64,000 nucleotides of DNA from Corynebacterium sp. HMSC036D02 (GCF_001836165.1 NZ_KV827706.1:62001-126000); one strand, 5' to 3'. Positions 28,709-38,784 are shown, counted from the first letter of the stretch. Numbers and translations are program-made. The notes: a model not told the origin generated them from the sequence alone.

Positions 28709-29794
28709 ATGAATGACACGCCGATTTCCGTCGTCATCGCAGGTGGCGGCACTGCCGGACACATCGAACCAGCGCTCGCGGTGGGGGAGGAGCTGCGCCA
28801 GCGCCACGGCGCGCGGGTGACCGCGCTAGGAACCCCACGAGGTTTGGAAAGCGATATCGTGCCGGCGCGTGGCGTCGATTTGCGCATGATTACACCGGTC
28901 CCAGTCCCACGCAAGATCAACGCTGATGCCGCTAAGCTGCCGTGGCGGATCCTCAAGTCTGTTCGGGAAACCCGCGCGGTTCTGAAAGACGTCGGGGCCA
29001 ATGTGGTCTTTGGCACCGGAGGATACGTTGCTGCGCCGGCTTACCTGGCAGCGAAGTCTCTGAGCATCCCGTTCTTCGTGCTCGAGACGAATGCTCTGGC
29101 TGGCATGGCTAACAAGCTGGGGGTGCGCCTCGGCGGCACGGGTATTAACGCGCAGGAAGGCTCCGGTATGCCCGGTGAGGTCCTGGGAATCCCCGTGCGT
29201 CCGGGCATGGGGGAGGATCCAGACGGCGCAAAGGCGGCTGCTGCGCGCCAGAACTGGAACCTCGACGCGCATCGCCCGACGATCGTGGTAACCGGCGGTT
29301 CACAGGGAGCGGTGAGCATCAACACTGCCGTGGCCGGCGCACTCGATGACCTGTGTCGAGATTTCCAAGTGCTGCACGCTTATGGCAAAAAGAATGCGGC
29401 GCCGGCTGCGCGCGAGCACTACACCGCGGTGCCCTATATCGATGACATGGCTGGCGCTCTGGCCGTTGCTGACCTCATGGTCTGCCGTTCTGGAGCGATG
29501 ACGGTGGCAGAGGTCTCCGCCGCTGGTCTGCCCGCGCTTTATGTGCCGCTGCCGCACGGCAATGGTGAACAGGCTCTGAACTCGCGCGCGCTGGTGAATT
29601 CCGGTGCCGCGGTTCAGGTTCCGGACGCCGAGCTGACCTCGGAGCGCCTCGTTGCCGAGGTTCGCGCTATCCTTGACCACCCCGAAGCTTTGACGGCCAT
29701 GCGTGCTGCCGCTGATGCCAGCACGGCCGGTGAGGTTGCAGCCATCATCGCTGACCGCATCGCGCAGCGTGTCGCCGTCGAGAACCGCGGCTAG
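28709..29794 (+). CDS. murG: Lipid II-forming N-acetylglucosaminyltransferase MurG
   Basis: A 361-residue GT28 enzyme adding GlcNAc to lipid I on the inner membrane face. The N-terminal [13 protein letters not shown] (about 12-24) is the acceptor-binding loop, [14 protein letters not shown] follows near 93, and the donor-binding part holds [20 protein letters not shown] (about 258-277) and [10 protein letters not shown]. Start ATG 28709, 29 nt after ftsW. Confidence 0.95.
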   Translation: MNDTPISVVIAGGGTAGHIEPALAVGEELRQRHGARVTALGTPRGLESDIVPARGVDLRMITPVPVPRKINADAAKLPWRILKSVRETRAVLKDVGANVVFGTGGYVAAPAYLAAKSLSIPFFVLETNALAGMANKLGVRLGGTGINAQEGSGMPGEVLGIPVRPGMGEDPDGAKAAAARQNWNLDAHRPTIVVTGGSQGAVSINTAVAGALDDLCRDFQVLHAYGKKNAAPAAREHYTAVPYIDDMAGALAVADLMVCRSGAMTVAEVSAAGLPALYVPLPHGNGEQALNSRALVNSGAAVQVPDAELTSERLVAEVRAILDHPEALTAMRAAADASTAGEVAAIIADRIAQRVAVENRG

Positions 29795-29832
29795 ACGCAC
29801 AGTACAGGTTTATGAAAGAAGGATTTTTCACC

Positions 29833-31323
29833 ATGACTGATACCCCTGCCCCCACGGACCTGTCCCGCGTCCACTTCGTCGGTATCGGAGGCTCCGGTAT
29901 GTCCGGCCTCGCGCGCATTCTGGTTAGTCGGGGCGCGGTCGTCACCGGCTCGGACGTTAAGAAATCGACGGCTGTCGACGTCCTCCGCACGATGGGTGCG
30001 CAGATCGCCATTGGCCATGCCGCTGAGAACCTTGACCTGGCTGGTGATAAGCCGACGGTGGTCGTGACCTCCTTCGCCGCCATCCCGCAGGACAATCCCG
30101 AGCTCACTGCTGCGCGCGAGGCCGGAATCCCGGTTATTCGCCGTTCGGACCTGTTGGCTGAGCTGATGGAAGGCCACCGCCAGGTCCTGCTCGCCGGTAC
30201 TCATGGAAAGACCTCGACTACCTCGATGGCGGTGTCCGCGCTGCAGCAGGCGGGGCTCGACCCCTCTTTCGCCATCGGTGGCCAGCTCAACCGTGCCGGA
30301 ACCAACGCGCACGGCGGCACGGGTGACGCTTTCGTTGCAGAAGCCGATGAATCCGATGCCTCACTTTTGCGCTACAGCCCCTACGTGGCGGTGATTACTA
30401 ACATCGAGCCGGATCACCTGGATTATTTCGGCACCGCGGAAAGCTACTACCAGGTCTTTGATGATTTTGCGGACCGTGTTGTTGAGGGTGGCTACTTGGT
30501 AGTCTGCCTCGAAGACGCGCAGGCAGCCACCACCGGCGAGCGCGCGGCACAGCGCGGTATCCAGGTGCTGGGCTACGGCGCACGCAGTGCGGTAAGCGAA
30601 GATTCTGCTGTGCCCCTCGCAGCGGACATCCTAGAAGAAACTGTCTCCGCCGCCGGCGCGCACGTCCGCGTTCGCCTGGCCCTGCCGGGGCAGGCGCCAC
30701 AGGAGCTGTCCTATGACCTGCACGTCCCCGGACATCACATGGTTCTTAACTCGGCGGCGGCGCTGCTGGCCGGCGCGCTGGCTGGCGGAGACCCAGCGGA
30801 ATTGGCCGCGGGCCTGACCGACTTTACTGGTGTGCGCCGCCGCTTCGAGTACCGCGGCAGCGAGCGCGGAATCCGCGTCTTCGACGATTATGCGCACCAC
30901 CCTACGGAGGTATCCGCAGTACTTAATGCAGCCCGTGCGAAGGCGGATGCGGAGGGGGAGGGGGCGCGCGTTATCGCCTGCTTCCAGCCGCATCTGTACT
31001 CCCGGACAATGAAGTTCGACGCGGAGTTTGCTCAGGCCTTGGCGCTTGCCGACGCCGCCGTCGTCCTCGACATCTACGGTGCCCGCGAGCAACCGGTTGA
31101 AGGAATTACCTCCCGCATTATCACGGATAAGATGCCGGAGGATATGCCGGTCATCTTCGAACCCGATTTCTCCGAAGCCGCTGGCGACGTCATTTCCCTG
31201 GCACAGTCTGGTGATATCGTCCTCACGATTGGTGCGGGCACGGTTACCTACGTAGCCGGCGAGATTTTGTCCGAACTGGGACGCAACAATGAGGCGGAAG
31301 ACCCGAAGGAACCGAATGTCTAA
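29833..31323 (+). CDS. murC: UDP-N-acetylmuramate:L-alanine ligase MurC
   Basis: A 496-residue Mur ligase that adds the first stem residue. The N-terminal [15 protein letters not shown] (near 15) is the nucleotide-sugar fold, [11 protein letters not shown] (near 121) the ATP loop, and DDYAHHPTE (near 350) the MurC signature. I start at ATG 29833, with AGAAGGA 9 nt upstream; the ATG at 29812 lies before that ribosome site and would add 7 residues. Confidence 0.95.
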   Translation: MTDTPAPTDLSRVHFVGIGGSGMSGLARILVSRGAVVTGSDVKKSTAVDVLRTMGAQIAIGHAAENLDLAGDKPTVVVTSFAAIPQDNPELTAAREAGIPVIRRSDLLAELMEGHRQVLLAGTHGKTSTTSMAVSALQQAGLDPSFAIGGQLNRAGTNAHGGTGDAFVAEADESDASLLRYSPYVAVITNIEPDHLDYFGTAESYYQVFDDFADRVVEGGYLVVCLEDAQAATTGERAAQRGIQVLGYGARSAVSEDSAVPLAADILEETVSAAGAHVRVRLALPGQAPQELSYDLHVPGHHMVLNSAAALLAGALAGGDPAELAAGLTDFTGVRRRFEYRGSERGIRVFDDYAHHPTEVSAVLNAARAKADAEGEGARVIACFQPHLYSRTMKFDAEFAQALALADAAVVLDIYGAREQPVEGITSRIITDKMPEDMPVIFEPDFSEAAGDVISLAQSGDIVLTIGAGTVTYVAGEILSELGRNNEAEDPKEPNV

Positions 31324-31975
31324 AAAGACTGGGGCGCTCGCGGTGGGCGTGGTGCTACTCGTAGCGGTCATCGCTGCAGTAGCAGTGTGGCTTTTTCCTA
31401 TCCTCACGGTGAAGTCCTTCGAGGTGGTGGGAAACGATCACGTCGCTGCTGAGGATGTGGAGCAGGCTAGTGGCGTCGCCAAGGGTTCGAACCTCGCGCG
31501 CTTGGATGCTCGCGGGGCCGCGCAGGGCGTGGCGTCGATCCCGTGGGTGGAAAGCGCAACGGTGTCGCGGGCTTTTCCCTCGACGGTGCACATTGAAATC
31601 GTCGAGCACGAGGCAGTGGCTTTCGTGCGCGACGGTGACAGCACCGTCCTAGTGGATAATCACGGCAAGGAATTTGCGGAAGATGAAGCACCACCGGAAG
31701 CCGTGGAGCTGACCGGTAGCACAGACTCCGGCTCCCCAGAGATGCAGGCGGCTGTCGAGGCCGTTGCAGCCCTCCCCGCGCCGATTCGGGAGAAAGTAAC
31801 GAACCTCGAGATCAAGGACAGGTATTCGCTGACTTTCCACACAGAGGATGAGAAAACCATTTTTTGGGGAGCCTCGGAAGACAATAAGAACAAGGCGATT
31901 GCTTTCGAAGATGTGCTCAAGCTCGAGGGCGAATCCTGGAACATTTCTAACCCGTCGCTGGTGACTCGCCGCTAG
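31316..31975 (+). CDS. ftsQ: Cell division protein FtsQ
   Basis: A 219-residue bitopic divisome protein. A very short cytoplasmic start (SKKTG) leads to one membrane segment (about 7-28), then a POTRA domain beginning [17 protein letters not shown] (about 26-95) and the beta domain. I start at ATG 31316, overlapping the murC stop by 8 nt and preceded by AAGGA at 7 nt; ATG 31289 would add 9 basic residues. The cytoplasmic part is much shorter than in mycobacterial FtsQ. Confidence 0.92.
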   Translation: MSKKTGALAVGVVLLVAVIAAVAVWLFPILTVKSFEVVGNDHVAAEDVEQASGVAKGSNLARLDARGAAQGVASIPWVESATVSRAFPSTVHIEIVEHEAVAFVRDGDSTVLVDNHGKEFAEDEAPPEAVELTGSTDSGSPEMQAAVEAVAALPAPIREKVTNLEIKDRYSLTFHTEDEKTIFWGASEDNKNKAIAFEDVLKLEGESWNISNPSLVTRR

Positions 31976-32112
31976 AGACGTCGCGAGTGGGACGGGTGGG
32001 GCGCCTGTTAAGAAAACCGCATGTCAGCAACCCTAAAGTAGAGGTTGAGGGTACCGACACGCGGCAAAATGTGCGCCGAAATTACCCCGATGTCGTTAAA
32101 GATGGATGTAAC

Positions 32113-32133
32113 CGCCTCTCGCGAAAAGAGGCG
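32113..32133 (+). promoter_or_regulatory. Hairpin in the ftsQ-ftsZ intergenic leader
   Basis: CGCCTCT (32113-32119) pairs perfectly with AGAGGCG (32127-32133) around a 7-nt loop, 49 nt before the ftsZ start. There is no T-run. The 206-nt gap also has candidate -10 elements TAAAGT (32034-32039) and TACATT (near 32144). C. glutamicum ftsZ is known to have several promoters here. Confidence 0.45.
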
Positions 32134-32181
32134 CCTCCTCGTTTACATTAAAACCTTATTCGAAAGGCAAGAGACCCTCGT

Positions 32182-33546
32182 ATGATCTCATCTAGCAACA
32201 ACCTCGCGGACATCAAGGTCGTCGGCGTCGGCGGCGGCGGTGTCAACGCTGTCAACCGCATGATCGAAGAAGGGCTCAAGGGAGTCCAGTTCGTGGCGAT
32301 CAACACCGATTCCCAGGCGCTGATTTTCTCCGATGCGGATACCAAGCTCGACATCGGCCGCGAGGCCACCCGCGGCCTCGGTGCTGGTGCTAACCCGGAG
32401 GTAGGTAAGACCTCCGCGGAGGATCACAAGACCGAAATCGAAGACGCCCTCCAGGGCTCCGACATGGTCTTCGTGACGGCCGGCGAGGGCGGCGGAACCG
32501 GTACCGGTGCGGCCCCTGTCGTTGCCTCCATCGCGAAGAAGATGGGTGCTCTGACCGTCGGTGTTGTTACCCGCCCGTTCAAGTTCGAGGGCGCTCGCCG
32601 CACCCGTCAGGCCATGGCCGGCATCGAAGAGCTGCGCGAGGTCTGCGATACCCTCATCGTTATCCCGAATGATCGCCTCATGCAGCTGGGCGGCGAGGAG
32701 CTGTCCATCGTCGAGGCCTTCCGCGCCGCCGATGAAGTTCTGCACAATGGTGTTCAGGGTATTACCAACCTCATCACCATCCCGGGCATGATCAACGTCG
32801 ACTTTGCGGACGTTCGCTCCGTCATGTCCGACGCCGGTTCCGCCCTCATGGGCATCGGCTTTGCTCGCGGGGATAACCGCGCGCTCAACGCTGCCGAGCA
32901 GGCAATTAACTCCCCGCTGCTGGAGTCGACCATGGAAGGCGCCAAGGGCGTGCTGCTGTCCATCGCCGGTGGCTCCGACCTGGGCCTCCACGAGGTCAAT
33001 GCCGCTGCCTCCATGGTGGAGGAGCGCGCTGACGAAGATGCCAACATCATCTTCGGTACCATCATCGATGACAATCTGGGTGACGAGGTTCGCGTCACCA
33101 TCATCGCCACCGGCTTCGACGCCCAGGCCAACATGACCTCCCAGCCGGCACAGCCTGGCCAGACGCAACAGCAAGGCTCGGAGGCTACCCCGGCAGCACG
33201 CCCGGGCTCTCTCTTCGAGAACCGCGCTGAAACACAGCCGGCGAGCCCCGCAGTACCCCGCACCGAGGCCCCGCGCGAAGAGTACACCCGCGCCGAACCG
33301 CAGCGAGCTGACTCCCAGCGCATCGGCCGCGAGGAGTACACCCCGCGTCACTCCTACGAGCGCGAGCAGCCGGCTGAGCCGGCACCATCGAGCGGACTGT
33401 TTACCACCTCGGATCGCTTCCGTGGTGAGGAGTACCGCCGTGGCGCCGACGATGAGTACCGCCTCTCGCGCCCCGCTGAGCGTAACAGCCGTGATTTTGA
33501 TGATGATGGCGACGACGATCTCGACGTGCCCTCCTTCATGCGCTAG
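32182..33546 (+). CDS. ftsZ: Cell division GTPase FtsZ
   Basis: A 454-residue tubulin-like GTPase forming the Z ring. The GTP-binding signature GGGTGTG is at residues 103-109, and the T7 synergy loop [11 protein letters not shown] near 205. The globular part ends near 315. A disordered linker of about 125 residues, rich in Pro, Arg, Glu and Tyr, joins it to the conserved C-terminal peptide [11 protein letters not shown] that binds SepF and other partners. FtsA is absent from the cluster, as in other actinobacteria. Confidence 0.98.
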   Translation: MISSSNNLADIKVVGVGGGGVNAVNRMIEEGLKGVQFVAINTDSQALIFSDADTKLDIGREATRGLGAGANPEVGKTSAEDHKTEIEDALQGSDMVFVTAGEGGGTGTGAAPVVASIAKKMGALTVGVVTRPFKFEGARRTRQAMAGIEELREVCDTLIVIPNDRLMQLGGEELSIVEAFRAADEVLHNGVQGITNLITIPGMINVDFADVRSVMSDAGSALMGIGFARGDNRALNAAEQAINSPLLESTMEGAKGVLLSIAGGSDLGLHEVNAAASMVEERADEDANIIFGTIIDDNLGDEVRVTIIATGFDAQANMTSQPAQPGQTQQQGSEATPAARPGSLFENRAETQPASPAVPRTEAPREEYTRAEPQRADSQRIGREEYTPRHSYEREQPAEPAPSSGLFTTSDRFRGEEYRRGADDEYRLSRPAERNSRDFDDDGDDDLDVPSFMR

Positions 33547-33570
33547 TCCCAGCCAGCTACTCTGGAGTGC

Positions 33571-34311
33571 ATGCCAGTAAACGAGGAAGCACACGCAGCA
33601 CGACGCCCCGTCCGCATGGTGTTTACAACCCGTGCCGGCGGGGCGTCGTTGTCCCCCTATGACTCTTTCAACTTAGGCGACCACGTCGGCGATGACCCCG
33701 CCGCTGTGGCCGCCAATCGCGAGAGACTTCTCCGAGCAACGGGCTTAGAGGACATCGTGTGGATGGAGCAGTTGCACACCAATACCGTGACGGTCGTGGG
33801 CGCCGAACGCCGTGGCGCGAAGGAGCCCGTGCCCGCCACCGATGCCGTGGTGACCACCGAAAAGCGCTTGGGACTTGGCGTGCTCGTTGCTGATTGCACA
33901 CCGGTGCTGCTTGTCGACGTCTCCGCGGGTGTCATCGGTGCCGCCCACGCCGGACGCCTAGGCGCGCGCAACGGAATCGTCCGGAATACGGTCAACACAA
34001 TGATTGAGCTGGGTGCCACCCCTTCGTCGATCCAAGTGCTCATGGGGCCGGCCGCGTCTGGGCGTAACTATGAGGTTCCGGAGCAGATGGCGGAGGACGT
34101 CGAGAAGCACCTGCCCGGCTCCAAAACCCGGACCTCTTCTGGAACGTGGGGCGTTGACGTGCGCGCCGGTCTGATTCGCCAGCTGATGGGGATGGGGGTT
34201 ACGGCCATTGAGTCTGATCCGCGCTGCACGATCGAAGACACTGATTTCTTTTCTTATCGCCGCGAGGGCGTCACCGGACGCCAAGCCGGCGTGATTTGGT
34301 TGGAGGATTAA
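33571..34311 (+). CDS. pgeF: PgeF/YfiH family (multicopper-oxidase-fold) protein
   Basis: A 246-residue cytoplasmic enzyme of the YfiH/LACC1 family, which acts as a purine nucleoside phosphorylase or adenosine deaminase in some members and edits wrongly incorporated L-Ser in Mur precursors in E. coli (PgeF). The metal and active-site residues are seen in QLHTNTV (near 65), VADCTPVLL (near 108) and GAAHAGRLGARNG (near 124). Its position between ftsZ and yggS is conserved in actinobacteria. The stop shares one base with the next start (TAATG). Confidence 0.88.
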   Translation: MPVNEEAHAARRPVRMVFTTRAGGASLSPYDSFNLGDHVGDDPAAVAANRERLLRATGLEDIVWMEQLHTNTVTVVGAERRGAKEPVPATDAVVTTEKRLGLGVLVADCTPVLLVDVSAGVIGAAHAGRLGARNGIVRNTVNTMIELGATPSSIQVLMGPAASGRNYEVPEQMAEDVEKHLPGSKTRTSSGTWGVDVRAGLIRQLMGMGVTAIESDPRCTIEDTDFFSYRREGVTGRQAGVIWLED

Positions 34312-35021
34312 TGACGAACAACGACACGGCGCGCCGTGAAGAATTGCGGGCTGGCCTGGAGAGCACCCGCGCTGCTATTCACCGCTTCGCTGAGGCTGCT
34401 GGCCGCCCCGCGCCGCAGCTGTTGCCGGTGACAAAGTTTCACCCCGCCGAAGACATTGCGCTGCTGGCAGAGCTAGGGATAACGGATGTGGCGGAAAATC
34501 GCGAGCAGGAAGCGCGCGCCAAGGCAGAGGCCTTGCCCAAGATGCGTTTCCACATGATTGGCCAGGTTCAAACCAAGAAGGCGAACCACGTAGCACGGTG
34601 GGCGCACAGTGTGCATTCTCTTGATTCGGAAAAGCTGGCCCGAGGTCTCGACCGCGGCGTGGCGCTTGCGAAGGAACGCGGGCAGCGCCAGGGCAGTCTT
34701 CCGGTCTATATTCAGGTCTCCGCCGATGGTGATACCGCGCGCGGTGGCTGCCCGCTGGAGGACGTACCTGCTCTAGTGGACATCGTCGAAGAACTGGAGA
34801 ACCTGCAGCTGTGTGGTTTCATGGTGGTTCCCCCTCTGGAGAGTGAACCGGCGGAGGTATTCGCGCAGGTGAGGGCGCTGACGGATGAGGTCGCGGCCAA
34901 GCTAGGGAGGGGCCTAAAAATGTCCGCTGGAATGAGCGCTGACATGGATGCAGCGATTGCATCTGGAACGGATATCGTGCGTGTCGGAACCGGAATTATG
35001 GGAGAGCGCCCGCTAGGTTAA
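34311..35021 (+). CDS. YggS family PLP-binding protein
   Basis: A 236-residue alanine-racemase-fold protein that binds pyridoxal phosphate and helps PLP homeostasis. The PLP lysine lies in LLPVTKFHPAEDI (near 45); FHMIGQVQTKKAN (near 82) and FMVVPPLES, then MSAGMSADMDAAIASG (near 206) complete the family pattern. ATG 34311 has GGAGG 4 nt away within the pgeF end; a start at 34296 would add only 5 residues. Confidence 0.92.
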   Translation: MTNNDTARREELRAGLESTRAAIHRFAEAAGRPAPQLLPVTKFHPAEDIALLAELGITDVAENREQEARAKAEALPKMRFHMIGQVQTKKANHVARWAHSVHSLDSEKLARGLDRGVALAKERGQRQGSLPVYIQVSADGDTARGGCPLEDVPALVDIVEELENLQLCGFMVVPPLESEPAEVFAQVRALTDEVAAKLGRGLKMSAGMSADMDAAIASGTDIVRVGTGIMGERPLG

Positions 35022-35090
35022 TTGTCATTGTAAAAGTGCATTACAAGACAGCAAATGAACAGCACACACTAGGTCAGAGGGAGACCCAGA

Positions 35091-35513
35091 ATGTCACTGA
35101 TTGATAGGACCAAAGAGTTCTTCGGGCTAGGCCCGATGGACATGGACGCCGACGATGCTTACTACGCAGACGAGCGCGCTTATAGCGCTCCAGCGTATGC
35201 ACCTTCCTACGAGAAGCAGGAAGAGGAGTTTGTCCCGACTATCGTGGCGCTGTCGCTCGTTTCCTTCGACGATGCAGCGAAGGTTGGCGGTCCCTTCCGT
35301 GACGGTGACGCAGTGGTCTTCGAGCTCACTGACGCCGACCGCGGCTCCGCAAAGCGCTTCGTTGACTTCGCCGCCGGCCTCTGCTTTGCACTGGAAGGCC
35401 GCATGAAGAACCTGACTAAGGGCGTGGACACCAGCCGTAAGGTTTTCGCCATCGTGCCGAAGGGCGCCGATATCTCCACTGTTGAGCTCGAGCGCGCGGC
35501 ACACCTGCGCTAA
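35091..35513 (+). CDS. sepF: Cell division protein SepF
   Basis: A 140-residue FtsZ membrane anchor. The N-terminal amphipathic helix MSLIDRTKEFFGLG binds the membrane, an acidic linker follows (about 15-48), and the SepF core (about 50-140) contains DADRGSAKRFVDFAAGLCFALEG, split over residues 83-105, which dimerises and binds the FtsZ C-terminus. In actinobacteria SepF replaces FtsA. The ribosome site AGAGGGAG precedes ATG 35091. Confidence 0.95.
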   Translation: MSLIDRTKEFFGLGPMDMDADDAYYADERAYSAPAYAPSYEKQEEEFVPTIVALSLVSFDDAAKVGGPFRDGDAVVFELTDADRGSAKRFVDFAAGLCFALEGRMKNLTKGVDTSRKVFAIVPKGADISTVELERAAHLR

Positions 35514-35727
35514 AGGCTTCGCGCTTTAACCGCTTCATCGCCTTTTCTCCTCCGTGTTGGCTAAGGAGAGGAGGGGTGATGGGGCGGTTTGCTGGTTTTC
35601 TTGCTATATCCTTAGCGGTCTAAGCGGAACGGCATTCTCGGCGTCGGTGCGGCCGCTGCGGTGCCGTTTCTGTTCGCCGAGGGCGAACCCTCGGGCAGGG
35701 GAGTACCGTCCGCGGGGGTGGTTCGGA

Positions 35728-35733
35728 TAGGCT
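35728..35733 (+). promoter_or_regulatory. Candidate -10 element, leaderless yggT
   Basis: TAGGCT lies 8 nt before the GTG at 35742. Moderate match only. Confidence 0.35.
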
Positions 35734-35741
35734 CGGGCGTT

Positions 35742-36053
35742 GTGAATGCTTTAGGTTCAATTCTGCTCGTCGCCGTGAGTCTTTACTCGTGGATTCTGTT
35801 GGCGCGCATTGTCATTGAGATGATTCAGTCTTTCTCGCGCCAATTCAATCCGCCCCGCTGGTTCATGATGGTTGCCGAGGTGCTCTTCGTCGTCACTGAC
35901 CCGCCAGTTAAGGCGCTGCGTAAGGTCATCCCGCCGCTGCAGCTGGGAGGCATTGCGCTCGACGTTTCCATCATCGTTTTGTTCCTGCTTTTGTCCATTC
36001 TTTCGCAACTTATTGGCTGGCTATTTTTCGGTGCCAATGGACTTGCAATGTAG
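35742..36053 (+). CDS. YggT family membrane protein
   Basis: A 103-residue protein with two membrane segments (about 5-28 and 70-95) and the YggT motif FNPPRWFMMVAEVLFVVTDPP between them. YggT proteins sit between sepF and divIVA in most actinobacteria and their role is unsettled. I choose GTG 35742; an upstream start at 35661 would add 27 non-family residues. No ribosome site is visible, in line with a leaderless start. Confidence 0.85.
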   Translation: MNALGSILLVAVSLYSWILLARIVIEMIQSFSRQFNPPRWFMMVAEVLFVVTDPPVKALRKVIPPLQLGGIALDVSIIVLFLLLSILSQLIGWLFFGANGLAM

Positions 36054-36124
36054 TTAACGGGTGTATTAAACCCTCCTGTTAACGTTGAGACTCGTGCCAG
36101 CGTTAGATAATGTGTTGATTCGGA

Positions 36125-36130
36125 TACAAT
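36125..36130 (+). promoter_or_regulatory. Candidate -10 elements of divIVA
   Basis: TACAAT at 36125-36130 is the best hexamer; TATTAT at 36147-36152 is another. An inverted repeat of GTTAAC copies (near 36054 and 36078) and a CCTCT/AGAGG hairpin (near 36172-36190) lie around them. The gene probably has its own promoter. Confidence 0.4.
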
Positions 36131-36221
36131 GAGTTACCACAATCCGTATTATTAACCGCATATGTACCCGGCCTCTGGACCCTCTAGAGGTTTGACCGAT
36201 TCGTAAGGGGAAGAGAAGTCA

Positions 36222-37352
36222 ATGCCACTGTCACCAGCTGATGTACACAACGTCGCTTTCAGCAAGCCGCCAATTGGCAAGCGTGGCTACAACGAGGATG
36301 AGGTCGATCAGTTCCTCGATCTCGTTGAGGATGCTCTTGCTCAGCTGCAGGACGAGAACGATGATCTCCACGCCCAGGTTGAGGAACTGAAGTCTCAGGC
36401 TCCGGCCGCCGCTGCTGGCGGCGCTTCTGCCGCAAAGGTCGACGAGGCCGCCGTACGTAAGGAAGTCGAGTCCAAGCTGCGCGCCGAGTACGAAGCAAAG
36501 CTGGCTGACTCCAAGAACGAGATTGCCAAGGCTAAGGAAGAGACCAAGCGTGCGCAGGAGCAGGCGAAGGCCGCTCAGGCGCAGTCCGCCCAGGCACCGG
36601 CTGTCCAGGCACAGGACAACTCCGCGGAGCTTAAGACTGCCCGTGAGGAAGCTGCTGCCGCTAAGCGTGAGCTCGAGGCCTCCAAGAAGGAGCTGGAGCG
36701 CACCAAGAAGGAACTCGAGTCCGCAAAGAAGAACTCCGCAGCCTCCAGCACTGCCTCCTCCGCCGCTGCCGTGGCTGGTGCAGGCGCTGCTCAGTCCAAC
36801 GCACAGGGCCTCGCCACCCCGGATACCCACATGCAGGCCGCCCGCGTGCTGGGTCTGGCTCAGGAGATGGCGGACCGTCTTACCAGCGAGGCTAAGGCTG
36901 ACTCCGAGTCCATGCTCGCTGAGGCGCGTACGGCTGCAGAGAAGCAGCTTGCCGACGCCGACTCCCACTCCAAGGCTCAGCTTGCTGACGCCCAGAAGCG
37001 CTACGATGCGCAGCTGCAGGAGGCCGATACCCGCTCCAAGAAGCTGGTGGCGGATGCCGAGAACAAGGCAAAGCAGACCGAGTCTGACGCTACGTCCCGC
37101 GCCGAGGCGCAGATTCGCCAGGCAGAGGAGAAGGCAGCTGCCCTGCAGGCAGATGCCGAGAAGAAGCACACTGAGGTCATGAACACGGTCAAGCAGCAGC
37201 AGACCGCTCTGGAGGCTCGCATCTCCGAGCTGCGTACCTTCGAGCGCGAGTACCGTACCCGCCTCAAGACCCTGCTGCAGTCTCAGCTTGAGGAGCTGGA
37301 GTCCCGCGGCACCGCTGCTCCCAACGGTGAAGCCGGCAAGTCCAACAATTAA
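36222..37352 (+). CDS. divIVA: Polar growth coiled-coil protein DivIVA (Wag31)
   Basis: A 376-residue pole-binding scaffold. The N-terminal DivIVA domain (about 1-65) starts [20 protein letters not shown] and has [16 protein letters not shown], the crossed-loop membrane-binding part. A first coiled coil (about 65-175) is broken by an Ala/Ser/Gly linker (about 175-205), and a second runs about 210-360. It directs apical wall synthesis in corynebacteria and is essential there. Many coils repeat an A-D-A-x-x-K-A pattern. Confidence 0.96.
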   Translation: MPLSPADVHNVAFSKPPIGKRGYNEDEVDQFLDLVEDALAQLQDENDDLHAQVEELKSQAPAAAAGGASAAKVDEAAVRKEVESKLRAEYEAKLADSKNEIAKAKEETKRAQEQAKAAQAQSAQAPAVQAQDNSAELKTAREEAAAAKRELEASKKELERTKKELESAKKNSAASSTASSAAAVAGAGAAQSNAQGLATPDTHMQAARVLGLAQEMADRLTSEAKADSESMLAEARTAAEKQLADADSHSKAQLADAQKRYDAQLQEADTRSKKLVADAENKAKQTESDATSRAEAQIRQAEEKAAALQADAEKKHTEVMNTVKQQQTALEARISELRTFEREYRTRLKTLLQSQLEELESRGTAAPNGEAGKSNN

Positions 37353-37362
37353 TCAGTGAATG

Positions 37363-37397
37363 AACGGCGTCCCTGCGGGGGCGCCGTTATTCTTTTA
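37363..37397 (+). terminator. Intrinsic terminator of divIVA
   Basis: AACGGCG (37363-37369) pairs with CGCCGTT (37382-37388), with further CCC/GGG pairing inside, followed by ATTCTTTTA. It marks the end of the dcw run. Confidence 0.8.
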
Positions 37398-37398
37398 T

Positions 37399-37426
37399 GT
37401 AGGTATACGTTCGTAGGTATACATTC
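37399..37426 (+). repeat. 14-bp tandem repeat before the small membrane gene
   Basis: GTAGGTATACGTTC (37399-37412) is followed directly by GTAGGTATACATTC (37413-37426); 13 of 14 bases agree. Each copy holds the palindrome GTATAC. TATACA in the second copy may also serve as a -10 about 50 nt before the start codon. Confidence 0.75.
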
Positions 37427-37474
37427 TTTGTAAAGCACAGAGCCCTTAGTCATTGGTGGGGAAGGAGAGGACGC

Positions 37475-37645
37475 ATGCTTATCGGCGCATTGCTGTTGGC
37501 CTTTGTCGCTTTCTTGGCCTTCGTGAACTACATCCTCTCCGCCGCTGAGTGGTCTTTATACCTGCTCTTCGCCTCCGCCGGGGTGGGCATTGTTCTGTTC
37601 ATCGCAGACACCGTGATCAAACTGCGCCGCAAGCACGACGAGTAG
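37475..37645 (+). CDS. 56-residue membrane protein of unknown function
   Basis: ATG 37475 follows a very strong ribosome site GAAGGAGAGG (37461-37470). The protein begins MLIGALLLAFVAFLAFVNYI and consists of two hydrophobic helices (about 1-22 and 29-47) with a short AAEW turn and a basic-acidic end (KLRRKHDE). Codon use matches its neighbours. It sits between its own tandem-repeat region and its own terminator, after divIVA, where C. glutamicum also has a small membrane gene. Function unknown; place suggests a link to the pole or envelope. Confidence 0.8.
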   Translation: MLIGALLLAFVAFLAFVNYILSAAEWSLYLLFASAGVGIVLFIADTVIKLRRKHDE

Positions 37646-37686
37646 CCCTCGCCCCCAGGAGTAGTTCTGGGTGGAGGGCTTTTCTG
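37644..37686 (+). terminator. Terminator after the small membrane gene
   Basis: AGCCCTC...CCCAG pairs with CTGGG...GAGGGCT across 37644-37680, followed by TTTTCT. It may also serve the convergent HNH gene. Confidence 0.72.
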
Positions 37687-37710
37687 CGAAGACACCTAGT
37701 TGTGTCGCTC

Positions 37711-38784
37711 CTAGTCGTCTCTTTCCGGGGCGTCGAATAGCCCGGGTGGCGCTTGCAGAGGCGTGGGCGGCGGGAGGGGACCGTACGTCCTCATGGCCGT
37801 TCCGTTGACCCGGGCCATGCGGCCGCGTCCCGGTGGCGCGTTCGGGTCGTCCTGGTTCACGCCATTGTGATACGGGCACAGCATCACCAGGTTTTCCTGG
37901 TTGGTGTACCCGCCGTTCTTCCACGCGATGAGATGGTGAACCTGGCATTCATCGGCCGGTTTCATACACTTATCCCAAGCGCAGACTGGGAACTCTGCCA
38001 TAGCCATGATGCGTTGCTTGATGCTGGCTGAGCGCTCCTCGTAGTAGAGGTTGACTGGCCCGTGATAGGGGTGGAAAAGGGTCGCGAGCGCGCCGTCTTT
38101 ATCGATCTCACCGGCGATGACCTTGTTGAGGTATTCCGCGCCAGTCATTGTGGCGCCGTTGGTCATCTGAAGGGTGATTTCTTCGCCGTCGCCGTCGAGA
38201 ATTTTCGTCATTGCATCCAGCGGGACCAAGACATTCGTTTGCAAGCCGCGGCGCGGAGCAGCGCCTTTAAAGAAGGCTTCGCGGATGGATTCGAGGGGGC
38301 GTTCGCGGTCGACGGCGTCGCTAAGTTCTGCAATCATTTGCGCGGGGCCTGTGATTGCCATTGTCCACGGTGCATTGCGACGGCGGTAAATAGTCACGCC
38401 CTCCTTCGGCGCGGGTGGGGCCGAGTGCTCCTTGAGCTTCTTCTTCGCCAGCGTTTCCATCGCTAGGGTATCGGCGCTGGTCCGGCACAACTCTAGGCGC
38501 AGCTTCCAGCCCAATGCCTGCGTCTTGGCTTTGCGGGCATAGCGGTCGATGACCTCCAGAGTGGGCAATGAGTGGCCGCGCTGGCGCGCAGCCTTCACCG
38601 CGTCGCGCTGCATTCTGGTCATGGCGGTCTTCCCAAAGAAGCTCGTGTGTAGCCGCACCAACTGCGCGGCAGTTTTGTCTGGGGAGCCGGCGGCGATCAG
38701 GTCTGCTTCAGACATGCCTTCGCACTCGGCGATGACATCGATGCCAGCTCCGAGTGCGTTGAGGAAAGTCTGTAGTGCGTTCAT
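37711..38784 (-). CDS. DUF222/13E12-type HNH endonuclease-like protein
   Basis: A 357-residue protein. The N-terminal and middle part (about 1-255) is a helical DUF222-like region; the C-terminal HNH domain (about 265-320) has CAWDKCMKPADECQVHHLIAW, of 21 residues split as CAWDKC then VHHLIAWKNGG, then NLVMLCPYHNGV, giving the paired Cys and the catalytic His-His. Such genes are multicopy in corynebacteria and mycobacteria (13E12 repeats) and are linked to mobile DNA; DNA cutting has seldom been shown. It interrupts the otherwise conserved divIVA-ileS order and faces it, so it may be a later insertion. Confidence 0.82.
   Translation of the reverse strand: MNALQTFLNALGAGIDVIAECEGMSEADLIAAGSPDKTAAQLVRLHTSFFGKTAMTRMQRDAVKAARQRGHSLPTLEVIDRYARKAKTQALGWKLRLELCRTSADTLAMETLAKKKLKEHSAPPAPKEGVTIYRRRNAPWTMAITGPAQMIAELSDAVDRERPLESIREAFFKGAAPRRGLQTNVLVPLDAMTKILDGDGEEITLQMTNGATMTGAEYLNKVIAGEIDKDGALATLFHPYHGPVNLYYEERSASIKQRIMAMAEFPVCAWDKCMKPADECQVHHLIAWKNGGYTNQENLVMLCPYHNGVNQDDPNAPPGRGRMARVNGTAMRTYGPLPPPTPLQAPPGLFDAPERDD

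Noticed and set aside
32188..33594. 468-codon open frame antisense to ftsZ
   Set aside because: High-GC codon use in ftsZ keeps this frame open. There is no ribosome site, and the translation has no family features.
37399..37426. CRISPR or attachment-site repeat
   Set aside because: Only two short, directly adjacent copies with no spacer, integrase or tRNA gene nearby.
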